Position numbers and translations under genes: made by a program. Shown one piece after another: positions 12,535 to 24,030 of a stretch of 64,000 nucleotides of DNA (position 1 is its first letter; each line of letters starts with the position of its first letter). Source of the stretch: Fallopia convolvulus (taxonomy: Eukaryota; Streptophyta; Magnoliopsida; Caryophyllales; Polygonaceae). The notes below the pieces were generated by a model. It saw only the letters and a program-made list of their open reading frames with translations. It did no database searches and was not told the DNA's origin. The stretch is from the NCBI GenBank assembly GCA_964016875.1, contig OZ024730.1, positions 45,834,943 to 45,898,942 of the forward strand, given 5' to 3'.

Positions 12535-13831
12535 AAAGTCGTCGTGCCAAGATAAAAAAAATAAATTACCCTAAACTACAAACTAGTATAGTAAGCAAGC
12601 AAGGAATCGAACCCAAGAGAATCGGGATTCTGAACAATCAGCAGGTAACAAGACAGGGTTTTTTGGAAGTTTAAGCAAGCAAATAACCAAGCAAATATTA
12701 TTGGGGATTAAATCAATTGAAGGAAAAGAGAGTTCATTCAATCAATTCCACCTTTTTAATCATTCGATCATTAATTCATCCACTTTTTTATTAATTTCCA
12801 GGTTAATTCCAATACTTATAAAAGATTTCCGCTTGTCCACGGTCTAAGCGGAATTATGATATGAACAAGAACGCTTAATTCAAATCATGCAAAGTATTAA
12901 GGATAGAAGGATATCAAATCATGCAATCAAGCTATGAGTCTCATGCATAAAATAACAATCAAACACTCTTTCTCAATTCTAGTCCACGGTCCTAGAAAAG
13001 AGTTGTTTCACGGATAAATAAGATTGCACAGACAACAATCAAACTAATCCAAATAGTAGAATATCAATCAAATTCAACAAGTTGCGCACCAAGAGAAATC
13101 AATTGATAATCATGAAATTACACACAAGAGTTTTGATATTAACCAAGGGATAGAAAAGTTACTAGAATCTCACAAATTCATAAAAAGACTTCCTTGATCA
13201 AATAAACTCCAAAGGGAAATTAGTTCTCCATAATACTGAAATAAAACCTAAAATATAAAAGTGTGTTGTGAATTGTGGTAATGTGTCTGAAACACAAAAC
13301 TAAACTTAAATAGTCGAAAAACAACCAAAACCTAAAGATATAATAATAGATAAATAAGATAGAATAAAACTCCGAGTCGGCGTTGGAAAACAACGACCCG
13401 CGAGCGCGGATCCAAACCTCGAGCGCGGCTCATCTTCCTCTCCTTGGCCGCGGAACCTCGACAAGCCGCGAGCGCGGTTCTGACCCGCGGGCGCGGTTCC
13501 TGCTTTTGAAAGCATTATGGTGTCAACTTCGGAGGTAGTTTTGACCCACTTAGAGTTGGAATTGGAATTTGCCGTAAAAACATGAATTGTAGCTCTTCGA
13601 GCTAGCTTTCTAATGATACCAAATTCAGCTTCATCCGATCACCGTAGCTCCCAAACGATGCGTCACAAGAAAGTGGCGTCAAAACAACTCCAAATCAACA
13701 CTTGTCTTCAAAACTCTTGCAATTCTTCAAATCGTGTCTATTCATATTACAATTATGCTCAAAACTAACCTAAACACACTCAAATCATACCTAAAATACA
13801 AGAGTTAACCTATACTAAATAGAGTGTATCA
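12535..13831 (-). repeat. LTR (5' LTR) of the LARD-like element
   Basis: 1,297 bp, near-identical to 10283-11558. It holds extra short insertions near 12680-12690 and 12770-12790. It ends with ...GTGTATCA followed by the AGAGT duplication. Confidence 0.9.
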
Positions 13832-13960
13832 AGAGTCTCAATGCCAATAATGCTCAGTAATGCGGTTCAACGTCTAGCTGAACTCGCAAGAGGATCGGAG
13901 AACTTCACGTCTCCTTTTATGATCCAGTTAATTGATACTATCAACTTTGATAGGGTTATT

Positions 13961-14600
13961 ATGAATAGTATGAGCGGACTATTTTGGAACGTTCGAGGTG
14001 CAGGGGCCACCAACTTCTTAGCTTCTGTCGACCTTACTATTTTAGCCATTGTCGAGCCTCGCATCAGCGGTGTGCGGGCGGACCAGGTTTTTCTGGTGGT
14101 ATCTGGCTATTATGGAGGATTGGTGATGTTCTCGTCAACCCTGTTTCTTTACATTTGCAGCACATCACGGTTGATGTCTCCTGCAGGGGAGAAGAACCAT
14201 GGATTCTCTTGGTGGTATACGCCTCACCTAACCTGGGGTCTCGCATGGCTTTGTGGGACTCTTTGTCTTCTTTCGCTTATCAACAACAACCTTGGATGCT
14301 TGCCGGTGATTTTAACGCCACAAGTTCTCCTCATGAACGACTAGAATCATCAGAAGCATCTAATTCGACATCGTTAAAGTTTTGTTAAGAAATCGACAGA
14401 TTGCAGCTGATTGATCTAGGATTTATAGGCCCTCAATTTACGTGGTCAACAGGTCGGTCGAGTTCTATTTACAAGGCGGCTAGACTAGACCAGGGCTTGT
14501 GCAATGATGTTTGGCGTCTGAATTACCCGGAGGCTTGTGTTCAGCATCTGTCAGCTCCCCATGCTGATCATCGGCCAATACTTATTCAACTTTATTCGGA
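13961..14600 (+). pseudogene. LINE ORF2 endonuclease domain, frameshifted
   Basis: Starts with MNSMSGLFWNVRGAG and includes the VEPRISGVRADQV motif. It moves to another frame near 14085 (FSGGIWLLW, then LLVVYASPN and MLAGDFNA), and again near 14395 (QLIDLGFIGPQFTWS, then SAPHADHRPI). These are the APE-type endonuclease blocks of plant L1 elements. At least two frameshifts make it non-coding. Confidence 0.85.
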
Positions 14601-16910
14601 ATCTCAGCTGCCTCCAGGCCCAAAACCGTTTCGCTTTCAAGCAGCTTGGATTCTTCATGACAATTTCAAGGATTTTGTGCAGGATAAATGGAATAAAGAT
14701 TCTGACTCTCTTATTTCTCTTCGACCGCTATCAAATGACCTGCTATCGTGGAATAGGAGTGTTTTTGGAAATATTTTCTACAAGAAAAGGAAGCTTTGGG
14801 CAAGACTTGATGGTGTGAAACGTAAACTGGGGAATCGCCCTTCTGACTTCTTGATATCGTTGGAAATTCAGTTACGGCATGAACTCGAGGATGTACTACA
14901 ATAGGAGAAACTCTTTTGGTTTCAAAAATAAAGAGCCTCTTTCCTTCTGGAAGGCGATCGGAATACCCGCTTTTACTATCTATCAAAGGTTATCCGAAGA
15001 AAAATTAATCGTGTCACTACACTCCAAAACTCTGATGGCGACTGGGTTACTGATTCAGCTCAAATCCAGTCAATGATTTTGTCATTTTTTACACAGTTGT
15101 ACTCGACAGAGTCTCCTTCGGACCATCTGAATCCACTTTTGTTGAGTGTTGCTTTCCCTGCTATTCCAACCTATTGTATGTATTTACTCAGTTTGCCTTT
15201 CACTCCTTCTAATGTGTGGGATGCATTCAAAACGATGGGCCCTTATAAGGCTCCGGGACCGAACGGGTTCCTTGCGTTGTTCTATCAACAGAATTGGGAT
15301 ATTGTGGGTAATGAGGTCTCTTCCACGGTCCTCAAGATTGTCAATCAAGGGCAGCTCGCGGATCATATTAGTGATGCTCTACTAGTGTTGATTCCTAAAG
15401 TGGATCGCCCTAATTCGGCAGCGCAATTCAGGCCCATATCACTGTTGAATGTTATCTTCAAATTAGCAACAAAGTTGATTGTCAATCGGTTAAAATCGAT
15501 ACTTCCTATCTTGGTGTCCCCGACTCAAGCTTCTTTTATTCCTGGACGCCAAATTATCGACAATATTGTTATTGTTCAAGAAGTGCTTCACTCAGTGCCC
15601 TCTGTGCACACTTCAACAAGGACTATGATTCTCAAAATCGACCTAGCGAAAGCATATGATCGGGTCAAATGGGGTTTTCTACGTTCCATCCTGATTCATG
15701 CTCACTTTCCTTCTCAAATGGCTGATGTCATAATGAAATGTCAATTCGAAGGGAGTATGGAATTACTTTGGAAGGTGAATTTTGACAAAAGCAGTATGCT
15801 ATTCTCTCGGCATGTTACAGATACATACAAGTACGACATCAACCGTGTGCTTTCTATTCCTGTGGTCGACAATTTTGAGACGTATTTAGGGGTGCCGCTT
15901 AACGAGAGGTACTCTTTTTTACTTGATAAGGTGAAGTCTCGTCTTAGAGGTTGGCAAGCCAAAACGCTTTCAACGGCTGGTAGAGTCACTTTAGTCGGGT
16001 CTGTTTTGTCAAGCCTTCCACTGTACATTATGCAGTCCACTTTGGTTCCTAGGTCTATTTTTGATGATGTTGACCAAATCATTCGCAATTTTGCATGGGG
16101 ATCCACAGCGGAGAAGCGTAAAATTCATCTAGTTGCCTGGGACACAATTTCTCAACCGAAAGCTACAGGGGGTCTTGGACTTCGATCCATGCGTGTTTCT
16201 AATGATGATCTTCTTGCTAAACTTGGATGGCGCTTGTTGCACAATCCGAGCACTATATGGAGTAGGGTCATTCGCGGGAAATATTGTGCGGGGCGACTTG
16301 ATATTGACATGTTCCAAACTCGGTCGAGATCTTCGCATATGTGGAAAGGGATTGTACATGGGGCTCAAACGCTTAATCAAGGCCTCGCTATGGCGGTTGG
16401 TAACGGAAGATCTACTTTCTTTTGGCAACATTTTTGGTTGCTTGACCGGCCATTTTCTGAGTTAGCTATGCAGCACATTGATGATGAGTCTTTGGCTAGT
16501 ACAATTAACGAATACTGGACCCAAGTGGTTGGGATTTCCAACGTCTTTCGCTTGTTCTACCTTCTAATATCCTGCATAATATACAAGCAGTGTCCCTTGT
16601 TGATGGCTCGGAGGCTGTTGACAGCTTTTATTGGGTGTTTACAACCTCTGGCAAGTTTACCTCGCAGTCGGCTATGGCGCTTTTACGCCCAACACAACAT
16701 GGCTCTTCTAATACGATCTGGAAGGCCATTTGGAGAACGCCCACGCAACAAAGAATTAGACATTTCCTCTATCTGACGGCCCATAATGCAATGCTGTGTA
16801 ACTCAAACCGAGTCCGACGCAATTTTTCTAGCTCTGCAAAATGTCCTCGATGCCTAGCTGATGAAACTCTGTTCCATGCTTTGAGAGATTGCAACACCAC
16901 ACGGGATGCT
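14600..16910 (+). pseudogene. LINE ORF2 reverse transcriptase and zf-RVT region, catalytic block deleted
   Basis: A frame of 567 codons (15073-16776) carries RT blocks: YKAPGPNGF, LIPKV then FRPISLLNV, FIPGRQIIDNIVIVQE and MILKIDLAKAYDRV. After MKCQFEG (about 15750) the sequence jumps to the segment normally found after the YADD/FADD motif (KVNFDKSSMLFS), so the second part of the catalytic site is missing. The thumb region follows. The zf-RVT part (SGKFTSQSA, then CPRCLADETLFH) lies in another frame at 16590-16910. Confidence 0.85.
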
Positions 16911-17248
16911 TGACTTGCCATCACTGGTAATAGCATGCATCAGTCCTTCTTTTCATGTACTGAAATTATTGATTGGATTTATCAAAATATCCAGTAGAGT
17001 GACAAATGGAGTACTACTTTTGCTACCATGCTTTGGTATGTATAGAAGTGTCGCAATTCGCTTGTTTTTGAAGGTGTTGATACTAGCTGTAGGATTACTC
17101 ATGTGGTCATTACGCAATCTGAGGCTTATCATGCTAGCATCACACATAAGTTCAGCTTAAACCACGGTCAGGGACACCAGATTATGCAATTAGCTAGCTG
17201 GGAATCTCCGCCAGCTGGATGGGTGACTTTGAATGTTGATACAGTGTC

Positions 17249-18687
17249 TGATAGCATGCATTTAGACATAGTTTAGGACATGTTTACTTTCATGTTTTGA
17301 GTCTTTTTAGCTTAGTTTTGAGTTAGTTTTATGTTTGTTTCGTTTGTTTTCTTTGTTCGGTATCTACTCTTCTGTTGTGTGGATTTCAGGCTATTCTGGA
17401 TGGAGATTCAAGAATTTCAAGGATCAAAGCTAAGAGGAGTGTTTCATGGAGCCTAAGTGATGAAGGACGGAGCTTACAAGTGGTTGCTCGGGGGCCAAGA
17501 CGGAGCAAGAGCGGAAAAATGAAGAAAAGTCAGCCCAGCGAGTACGTGACCAAGTACGTGGCCGGGTTCTCAACTACCCGACCAAGTACGTGGCCGGGTT
17601 CAAGACCGGGTTCTCCAAAAAAACCACCGAGTTTATCCAGTAACTTACCCGATCGGGTTCTTGCCCGGGTACTTGACCGGGTAGTTCCCCGTGTCGGGAT
17701 TTGGGCCGACTTTGCAATTTATTTTGTATCTTAAAACACTATAACCCTAGTTTTTATGATTTTATTACGTATTATTGTTTCTAGCCTCTAGAGAGAGAAC
17801 TCTAGTTGGAGATTATTGGAGATTTTTCTAGATCTGTTGGATTGGAGTTTGAATCTATTTGAAGACAATTTGGTATGTTGTTCATTGAATTTGATTTGCT
17901 TTCCTCCCTTTTCATGTCTAGCTAATTCTCTTATTCTGAGGTTGGGTGAACCCAATGATAAAGTAGGTAGATCTAAATTGTGATGTTTGGTTGAATGGAA
18001 ACTTGATTGTAGTTTGATTTAATCCTAGGTTGCTTTATGCCCTATTTGCTTTGCATATAGGATTCTTGTTATAATTTGAGACCGACAGGAGATAATCGTA
18101 ACAGGATATTGATTTGATAAGTACCAAAAACTGGTTCTGAATGAGATCCCTAGGTATTAAACTAAAGAGTTATTTATGCGACAACAACTTAATTTCTCTT
18201 ATGTGAATTTCAACTATCGTAGTAGTTCTAGGGTTGGATAATTCAAGCGGAACGCGACAGCGAATGCTAGGTTATTTGTCTCTAGTCTCTAAAGAGCTTA
18301 AAGGGTCTAAAACTAATTAACCTTACGCGACAGATATTGTTAATTGAGTTTAGGCACATTCACATATTTTCTGAAAAGGGATTTGTGTTGGTTTTAGATA
18401 GTGAGTTCCTTCAAACGACATTCAAGTTGAAATCCAAATAAACATCATTTAAAATCTACTGAAACATTATTGTGGGGATCCTAACCTTGGAAGTTTTTCT
18501 CCACTGATATTCTTTTGTTATTCTTAATTACTCGTTAGCATTTACATTCAATCATAAACTCTTTTCTTACTTATTTGGCTTGATCTACTAGTTTGAATAT
18601 CAATTAATACTACAAAGTTCCCTGAGTTCGACACCTTGATTACTACAACCAAACCGTATACTTGCGGTGTAGGAAAATAGCCTATCA
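17249..18687 (+). mobile_element. Solo LTR, 1,439 bp, TSD GTGTC, inside LINE RNase H
   Basis: The element begins TGATAG and ends CTATCA, a 6-bp inverted terminal repeat, and is flanked on both sides by GTGTC (17244-17248 and 18688-18692). It has no coding region or second LTR. The ending (...TACTTGCGGTGTAGGAAAAT) and the TG...CA termini fit a long LTR of a Tat/Athila-like Ty3 element reduced by LTR-LTR recombination. It contains direct repeats of ACGTGGCCGGGTTC at about 17555-17610. Orientation is taken from the position of the tail and is uncertain. Confidence 0.85.
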
Positions 18688-19149
18688 GTGTCCAAAGGCA
18701 ACCCTGGGACGGCTGGAGGAGAGGGACTCATCCGAGACAGTACTGGAAGATGCTTGTTGGTGTTCACTTTTCGATGTGGTACTTGTGATGCCTTGACTGT
18801 TGAACTATGGGCATTAAAGCATGGACTGGAACAAGCGTTTAGCTTGAATACCCATCATCTTATTGTGCAAAGCGATTCTCAGATTGCATGCACTCTTCTC
18901 AACAAGCTGGATGTTTCCTATCCCCGTCACTGCTCTCAACTCCAACAATGTCGTGACCTGCTGCACAAATGGGGATCTTCCCCTCGGGTTGTACATGTGA
19001 ATAGGCAGGCCAACAAGGTGGCAGATAGTCTAGCGAACTTAGCCATCACCCTCAATGAAAGCTTCGACATTTTTAACTTTTCGTCTTTACCTAGCTATGT
19101 GATGAATTTGATTAAGTCTGAGTATGTAATCCCGTCTAGGAAAAACTAG
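18688..19149 (+). pseudogene. LINE RNase H domain, 3' part
   Basis: Continues the frame broken at 17248. It contains GGEGLIRDSTGRCL, ELWALKHGL, LIVQSDSQ and HVNRQANKVADSLANLA, the RNase H blocks at the C-terminus of plant L1 elements, including the Glu, Asp and the final HVNRxxNxxAD motif. It stops at 19147-19149. Confidence 0.85.
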
Positions 19150-19200
19150 TTTGCTTTTAATAAAACGCAGGGGTTGCCCGTTTCTTGACCAAAAAAAAAA

Positions 19201-19770
19201 TTATAGGTCAATCGAAATTAGGTGATTATGTATTTCATGTTGGTTTTTATCACAACAGATCAAGAATGTTATTCAACAAAAAAAAGATAAAAAATGTTAA
19301 TTTTTTTATGATTATATAAAGTATTATAATTTAAAATAATATTTAATGATAATAGAAAAATTATTTTATATATTTTAATACTAAAATATATTACTCACTC
19401 TATTTACAAATACGTGTCATTCTATCAAATAAAAAAACTAGTTGAAGTTGTGTGATATTCACGAGATAATTTTACTAAAAATTATATAATATTATGATAT
19501 TAAAATAATATATATAATGCATGTAGATAATATTGTAATTAAAATTATGTACGTTATAAACATTATTTTTTATATTGTGTATTTTTCAATTGAATATATT
19601 TAAATATTTTTTCATTATTTGTTGAGATCTTGCCCTAAATTTAGATATAGATTATTAAAATATTAATTCACTTGAATGGAATATTTTTAAATAATTTTTT
19701 ATTTTTTGTTGAAATATTGATATGCATAAAATACCCAATTTTTATAAAGATAATAAGTAGGGCCCCTAAT
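19201..19770. other. AT-rich intergenic sequence, nothing recognised
   Basis: 570 bp of strongly AT-rich DNA between the LINE tail and the MULE at 19781. No ORF or repeat terminus was identified. Confidence 0.5.
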
Positions 19771-19780
19771 ATAATTTATT

Positions 19781-20795
19781 GGCTGAAATACCAAATTGGT
19801 ATTAAAAAATGTCACCTTTTGACATTTGGGTATTAAAAAAATTATTTGGATATATGGGTATTAACAAAGACATATTTGGACATTTGGGCATTAAACCAAA
19901 AAACAGCTAATTAAGTAGTTTTTCATTAAAAATTCAGTTTATGTATACAAAATCCATTTTAAATCGGTTTTTTTATATTTCTTTCTAATTAATAAGTACT
20001 CATATTTTGTTTAAAATTTTCAAAATTGAAAATTTATAAATGAAGCATTTACATTTCGTTAAAAAATTCTAACATATTTGGAAAAAAAAAATTAAAATAA
20101 AAATTCTTACTTTAGGGCATGCTCACACATTTGCTCAAAATTTTAAATAAAATTATCGATGGAATAACGAATTATATTTGCTTTAAAGTGTAATTCGGTT
20201 ATCTCGTCACCGTATATAGATAAGTTATTTTCAATGGAGGATAATATGTTTTATGTTGCTACTAAAAATTTTGATAGGTTGTGAACATATATATAGTGAC
20301 GATATAACCAAATTGCGGTTTAAAACAACCTAATGTAAATTGTATTTTCATCGAGAAATTTTATTTTTATGTTGCTACTAAAATTTAGATAGGTTGTGAA
20401 TATATATATATATATATTCACGACAAATTGCAGTTTGAAACAAACTAATGTAAATTATATTTTCATCGAGAATTTTTTTTAAACTTTTGAACAAAGAGCA
20501 TGTCTTTCTTTAAAAAAAATCAACTTTTATTTTTAACGAAATGTGAATGTTTAAGGAGCAAATTTTCAATTTTGAATTTTTTAATCGAAATGTGAGTAAT
20601 TATTAGTTATAAGTAATATAAAAACCCGATTCAAAATAGATTTTGTTTACATAAACTGAATTTTTGAATGAAAAAGTACTTAATTGATAGTTTTTTGGTT
20701 TTTTAATACCCAAATGTCCAAATTTATCTTTATTAATACTCATATATCCAAATAATTTTTTAAATACCCTTTAATTTCAATTTGGTATTTTGGCC
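19781..20795. mobile_element. MULE-like foldback element, 1,015 bp, TSD ATAATTTATT
   Basis: Flanked by perfect 10-bp copies of ATAATTTATT (19771-19780 and 20796-20805). The left end GGCTGAAATACCAAATTG pairs with the right end (reverse complement GGCCAAAATACCAAATTG). The similarity continues inward for roughly 400 bp on each side, so almost the whole element is one imperfect palindrome. There is no coding sequence. The long TIRs and the 10-bp TSD fit a non-autonomous Mutator-like element. Confidence 0.85.
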
Positions 20796-20805
20796 ATAAT
20801 TTATT

Positions 20806-21180
20806 AAAGGAGCAAGCCCATCTAGCAACAAAATGGGAGAAAAAGGAAGAAAGATAACATTGAGGGTTGAACCTGTGACCTCACCAACAAGCGCCCCTAT
20901 CACTCTGGCACTTTTTTTGCTTACTTATATAGGCATGCATTTGTACTTAAACCCTCCCAAAGTCGGCTCCCTTGCAAGAGGCATGAGCAGTGTCCTGCTG
21001 ACCTTGACGTCGAGTTCGCCCATCCCATCACCCATATCTCTTCCACATACTCTCCGCCTGCAATTTGACCCCTAACATTGCCCCTACTCCCTCCTATGGT
21101 TCGAATGGAAACTCCCTCCTCATTTTTCTCAATAAAAAGTGTTGTCTTCCTTGGAAGATTTTTGCACATCTTTTCCCTCC
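20806..21180. other. Intergenic; possible tRNA-like/SINE fragment on minus strand
   Basis: Open frames here match nothing known. At about 20860-20900 the minus strand reads AGGTTCAACCC (B-box-like), preceded by text resembling an A-box. This could be a degraded tRNA-derived repeat. Support is weak. Confidence 0.25.
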
Positions 21181-21576
21181 CTCACTTGAGAGTTTATTTT
21201 GCACATTCAAAGAAAGAGTTTAATTCCCACAAATAATTGGTGTAGCTCTTTCGATTTTTGTTAGAAAAATTCCCAGATTTTTCAATTTTTATTTCATCAA
21301 AAAACTGTTGGAATATTTCTCTGCCATTACCAATCATTATTATCGTCGTCATACGTGACAATTCGATCCTTGCCCATTTGATATTCATGACCAAATCTTG
21401 CACTAGAAGTTCCGTTGAGATTAATTTGGAATGAAGAACTCGAAAAGTTGAATGTAATATAATCAAACTTCAATTGAATTCAAGAAAATGGACACAATAG
21501 TTTTTGAGTTGAAATCGAGGAGCGCCTTAGCTAAATCACTCTCAATTATATTCAACATATATATTCTAAAAAGATA

Positions 21577-23554
21577 GACAAAATACATCAACAGACACTC
21601 GAACTTATAACTTTTTCCCTGTACTATGAAATGTGTAAAGAAACACCTAAACTTAATTAAATTTGTTCAATCAAACACTTTAAACTTGGCGGTGCACGTG
21701 AAGGCCAATCAACACTTTAGCAAGTTAATAACTTTCATTCCCTGACATTTTTTTTAATTTCCTTTTTTCTTATTTGTTTTTAATAATGTAAAAACATAAA
21801 AAAAATTCCTATCTTATTTAATTACTTTTCTTTTTTTTCCCTTCTTTTACTTTTTTTTTCTCACATCCTCTTTCATTATACTGGATAAAAAATTAAATTT
21901 CCTTTCTTCCACTTCTTTCATTATTTTTTTTCTCAAATCTGAGATCTAGATCTTACAAGTTCATTCAACCCTAAACAGCTCTAAGACCATCCACAACCCT
22001 AAATCTCAAAATGCATTCTTAACCTCCTATATCAATTTTCTCACTCCTCCACCTCATTTTAAAATCTACTTCCACTTTATTCCTACAACCCACAATCTCA
22101 TTTTATTCTTTAAAATCAACTACCTTTATTTTATTTTTATTTTTATTTATTCAATTACATAAATTTATATTATTTTTTAATAATATATAAATTTAATTAC
22201 ATAAGAAAATACAAAGATTAATTTTCAACAATTTTATAACTTGTATTTTTAATATATATTAATTTTGTTAAATCAAAACATATATAAAATGGGTGTCTAT
22301 GGGTAGATAAAAACAAAACAAAAATATTAAAAATAATATTTTGAAAAGATATTATCTTTTTATTGTTAAAATAAACCTTAAAATTGTAATTCATATACCC
22401 TAAAATGAAAAAATGTTGTTCGTTGATCAAATCAAACGGTTCAGTACATGCCACGTGTAGTTGCTGCTACTTTTGGGCTTTGTTTCCCCACACGTTCCTG
22501 TTTTAGCTTCACATGACTTTCCAAGAAGCATTTAAAAATCTCATCTTTTTCAGCCTTCTATTTGGAGTCCAGAAAATGAATTCTTAAGGAAAAGGTACTA
22601 TTTAGAAGATTTTTAATAAATTTATATTTTAAGAATCTCCCATTGGAGGTGGTCTAAGAAGGAAGGAACCAGAGAGAGTCAAGGGAGGAAGGTCACAAGT
22701 TCATTCAACTGATAAACAACCCTAAGAAGGAAGGAACTAGATCTGGTCGGTCATTCCCAATTGTCGCCGATCATATTAAACGACTCTTGGTCTACCAGCG
22801 GTGAAGATTCGAACTCTTTCTTCGAGTTCGTCGTTCCGTCCTCACCCCCTCTACTTTTGGATCTGGCTTCCTTTTACCGACGGTGAAGATTCGAACTCTT
22901 TCTCCGACTCTGTCGTTCCGTCCTCACTCTCTAGTTCCTATGTCGGTGGAAGAAGACCCAATTTTGACTTTCTAGATACTTTGAATGAGGAAGAAGAAGA
23001 ATACCCAAATTTCGCTTTTTCTATGTGAGGAATTACCACCATTGAAGAGCCATTCAAATTCAAAGTATCCAGAAAATCCAAATTTACCATGAAATTTGGG
23101 TCTGTTGGGAATTTATTTTTCCTTTCTCTATATAGACCCATTCAATGTATCCATGAAATTTGGCTGGAATTTTCGGCTTTCTTTATTAATCCTGCCATTG
23201 AAGACCCAAATTTGCTGGCTTCTTGGACACTTTAAATAATGTTTCTTTTTTATACATTTATCTATATTATAATGGAAATTTTTTTTGTACTTGTGTGAGT
23301 TGATTTTTTTGTCTTGAAATTGAGCCATGAGTTGTATTCCTATGTAGCAAAATACTAACCCAAAATTTGGCTTAGGTGGCTTAACAAAATGTACACATCA
23401 GCGCGCGTGATATTCACTTAGAGCTTGAGTGTTTAAAAGTGCAAAAATAGTTAAGTTAGGGTGTTTCTTTGAAACTTTTATAGTACGGGGGGGGGGGGGG
23501 GGGGGGCTGGTTGAAAAAAGTTACAAGTTCGAGTGTTTGTTGATGTATTTTGCC
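21577..23554. mobile_element. MULE-like element, 1,978 bp, TSD TAAAAAGATA, possible Pack-MULE
   Basis: Perfect 10-bp TSDs (21567-21576 and 23555-23564). TIRs begin GACAAAATACATCAACA on the left and GGCAAAATACATCAACA on the right (minus strand), and similarity extends about 100 bp. The interior at 22740-23040 is more GC-rich, like gene-derived DNA, and holds a block duplicated with ~82-bp spacing (GGTGAAGATTCGAACTCTTT at 22800 and 22882). A run of about 19 G at 23487 lies in the right TIR. A second transposon is nested at 21986-22654. Confidence 0.8.
21986..22654. mobile_element. PIF/Harbinger-like MITE nested in the MULE, 669 bp, TSD TAA
   Basis: Left end GACCATCCACAAC and right end (reverse complement) GACCACCTCCAAT form a ~13-bp imperfect TIR, flanked by TAA on both sides (21983-21985 and 22655-22657). 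Plant MITEs starting G(A/G)(C/G)CATCTCCAA with TWA duplications are common. The inside is AT-rich and non-coding. Confidence 0.6.
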
Positions 23555-24030
23555 TAAAAAGATAGGCTAACAACTATTTATAAGGGTAAACTTAAAGATA
23601 AACTAGGTTAAAAGAAGATGGAAGCAAATGCACGGCTAATCCCGAAACTCGGGAGTAAAAAGATGAAATGTAGCTCGTCCATTTATCTTTTCAATGAAAA
23701 TAAAATGACCTCCAAACAACAATCATAGCTCCCGATTCAAAGCGTCGTAAGATAGAGGTGTCTCCAATGTTGGCTTGATATAGGTTGCTTGTAAGAAGTT
23801 AAATTTTGACGACCATATTAAACTTGAATGCTTGAGATCTTCGATATGGTCTTGGTCTTTGGCCTTTATTCATCTTCATTTCATCATTGGCCTTACTCGT
23901 GCTTCGATTGGTATCATTCTCCCCCACTTGGCCTTGAATCGCCCTCAATTCGATGTCGTATGTAGTTGCAAGGGGAAAAAAAACAGTAAAAGGAACATTA
24001 TATGGGACCATAAACGAACCAAGTAGATCA

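Larger units (their letters stand above)
10283..13831 (-). mobile_element. Non-autonomous LTR retrotransposon (LARD-like), 3,549 bp, TSD AGAGT
   Basis: Two direct LTRs (10283-11558 and 12535-13831) enclose only 976 bp of non-coding internal DNA. The ends are TGACTCGG...GTGTATCA, flanked by AGAGT on both sides (10278-10282 and 13832-13836). A minus-strand direction is inferred. Next to the left LTR the minus strand reads GAGGACGAGG, then GGTTTAAATATGGGGAAATT, the polypurine-tract style seen before 3' LTRs of Tat/Athila-type Ty3 elements. No gag or pol was found, so it must depend on another element. Confidence 0.9.
9841..19200 (+). mobile_element. Decayed L1-type LINE retrotransposon, split by two LTR elements
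   Basis: Order of parts: ORF1-like piece (9900-10282), endonuclease (from 13961), reverse transcriptase (about 15190-15760), zinc-binding zf-RVT region (about 16590-16910), RNase H (17190-17248 and 18688-19149), then a 10-A tail at 19191-19200. Two later insertions (10283-13831 and 17249-18687) account for about 5 kb of the span. Many frameshifts and one internal RT deletion make it inactive. The 5' limit is approximate, because no target-site duplication could be matched. Confidence 0.85.
21260..23913 (-). mobile_element. Probable LTR fragment (minus strand) interrupted by a MULE
   Basis: On the minus strand GGGGGAGAA lies just before TGATACCAATCG at about 23913, like a polypurine tract followed by an LTR start. 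The segment 23565-23913 and the segment about 21260-21566 read as one LTR-like sequence once the MULE at 21577-23554 is skipped. The 3' part resembles LTR ends (CAACTTTTCGAGTTCTTCATT). The outer end and a second LTR were not found. Confidence 0.35.

Noticed and set aside
20833..21169. Two short ORFs (80 and 82 aa)
   Set aside because: No similarity or protein-like composition; the region may be a degraded tRNA-like repeat.
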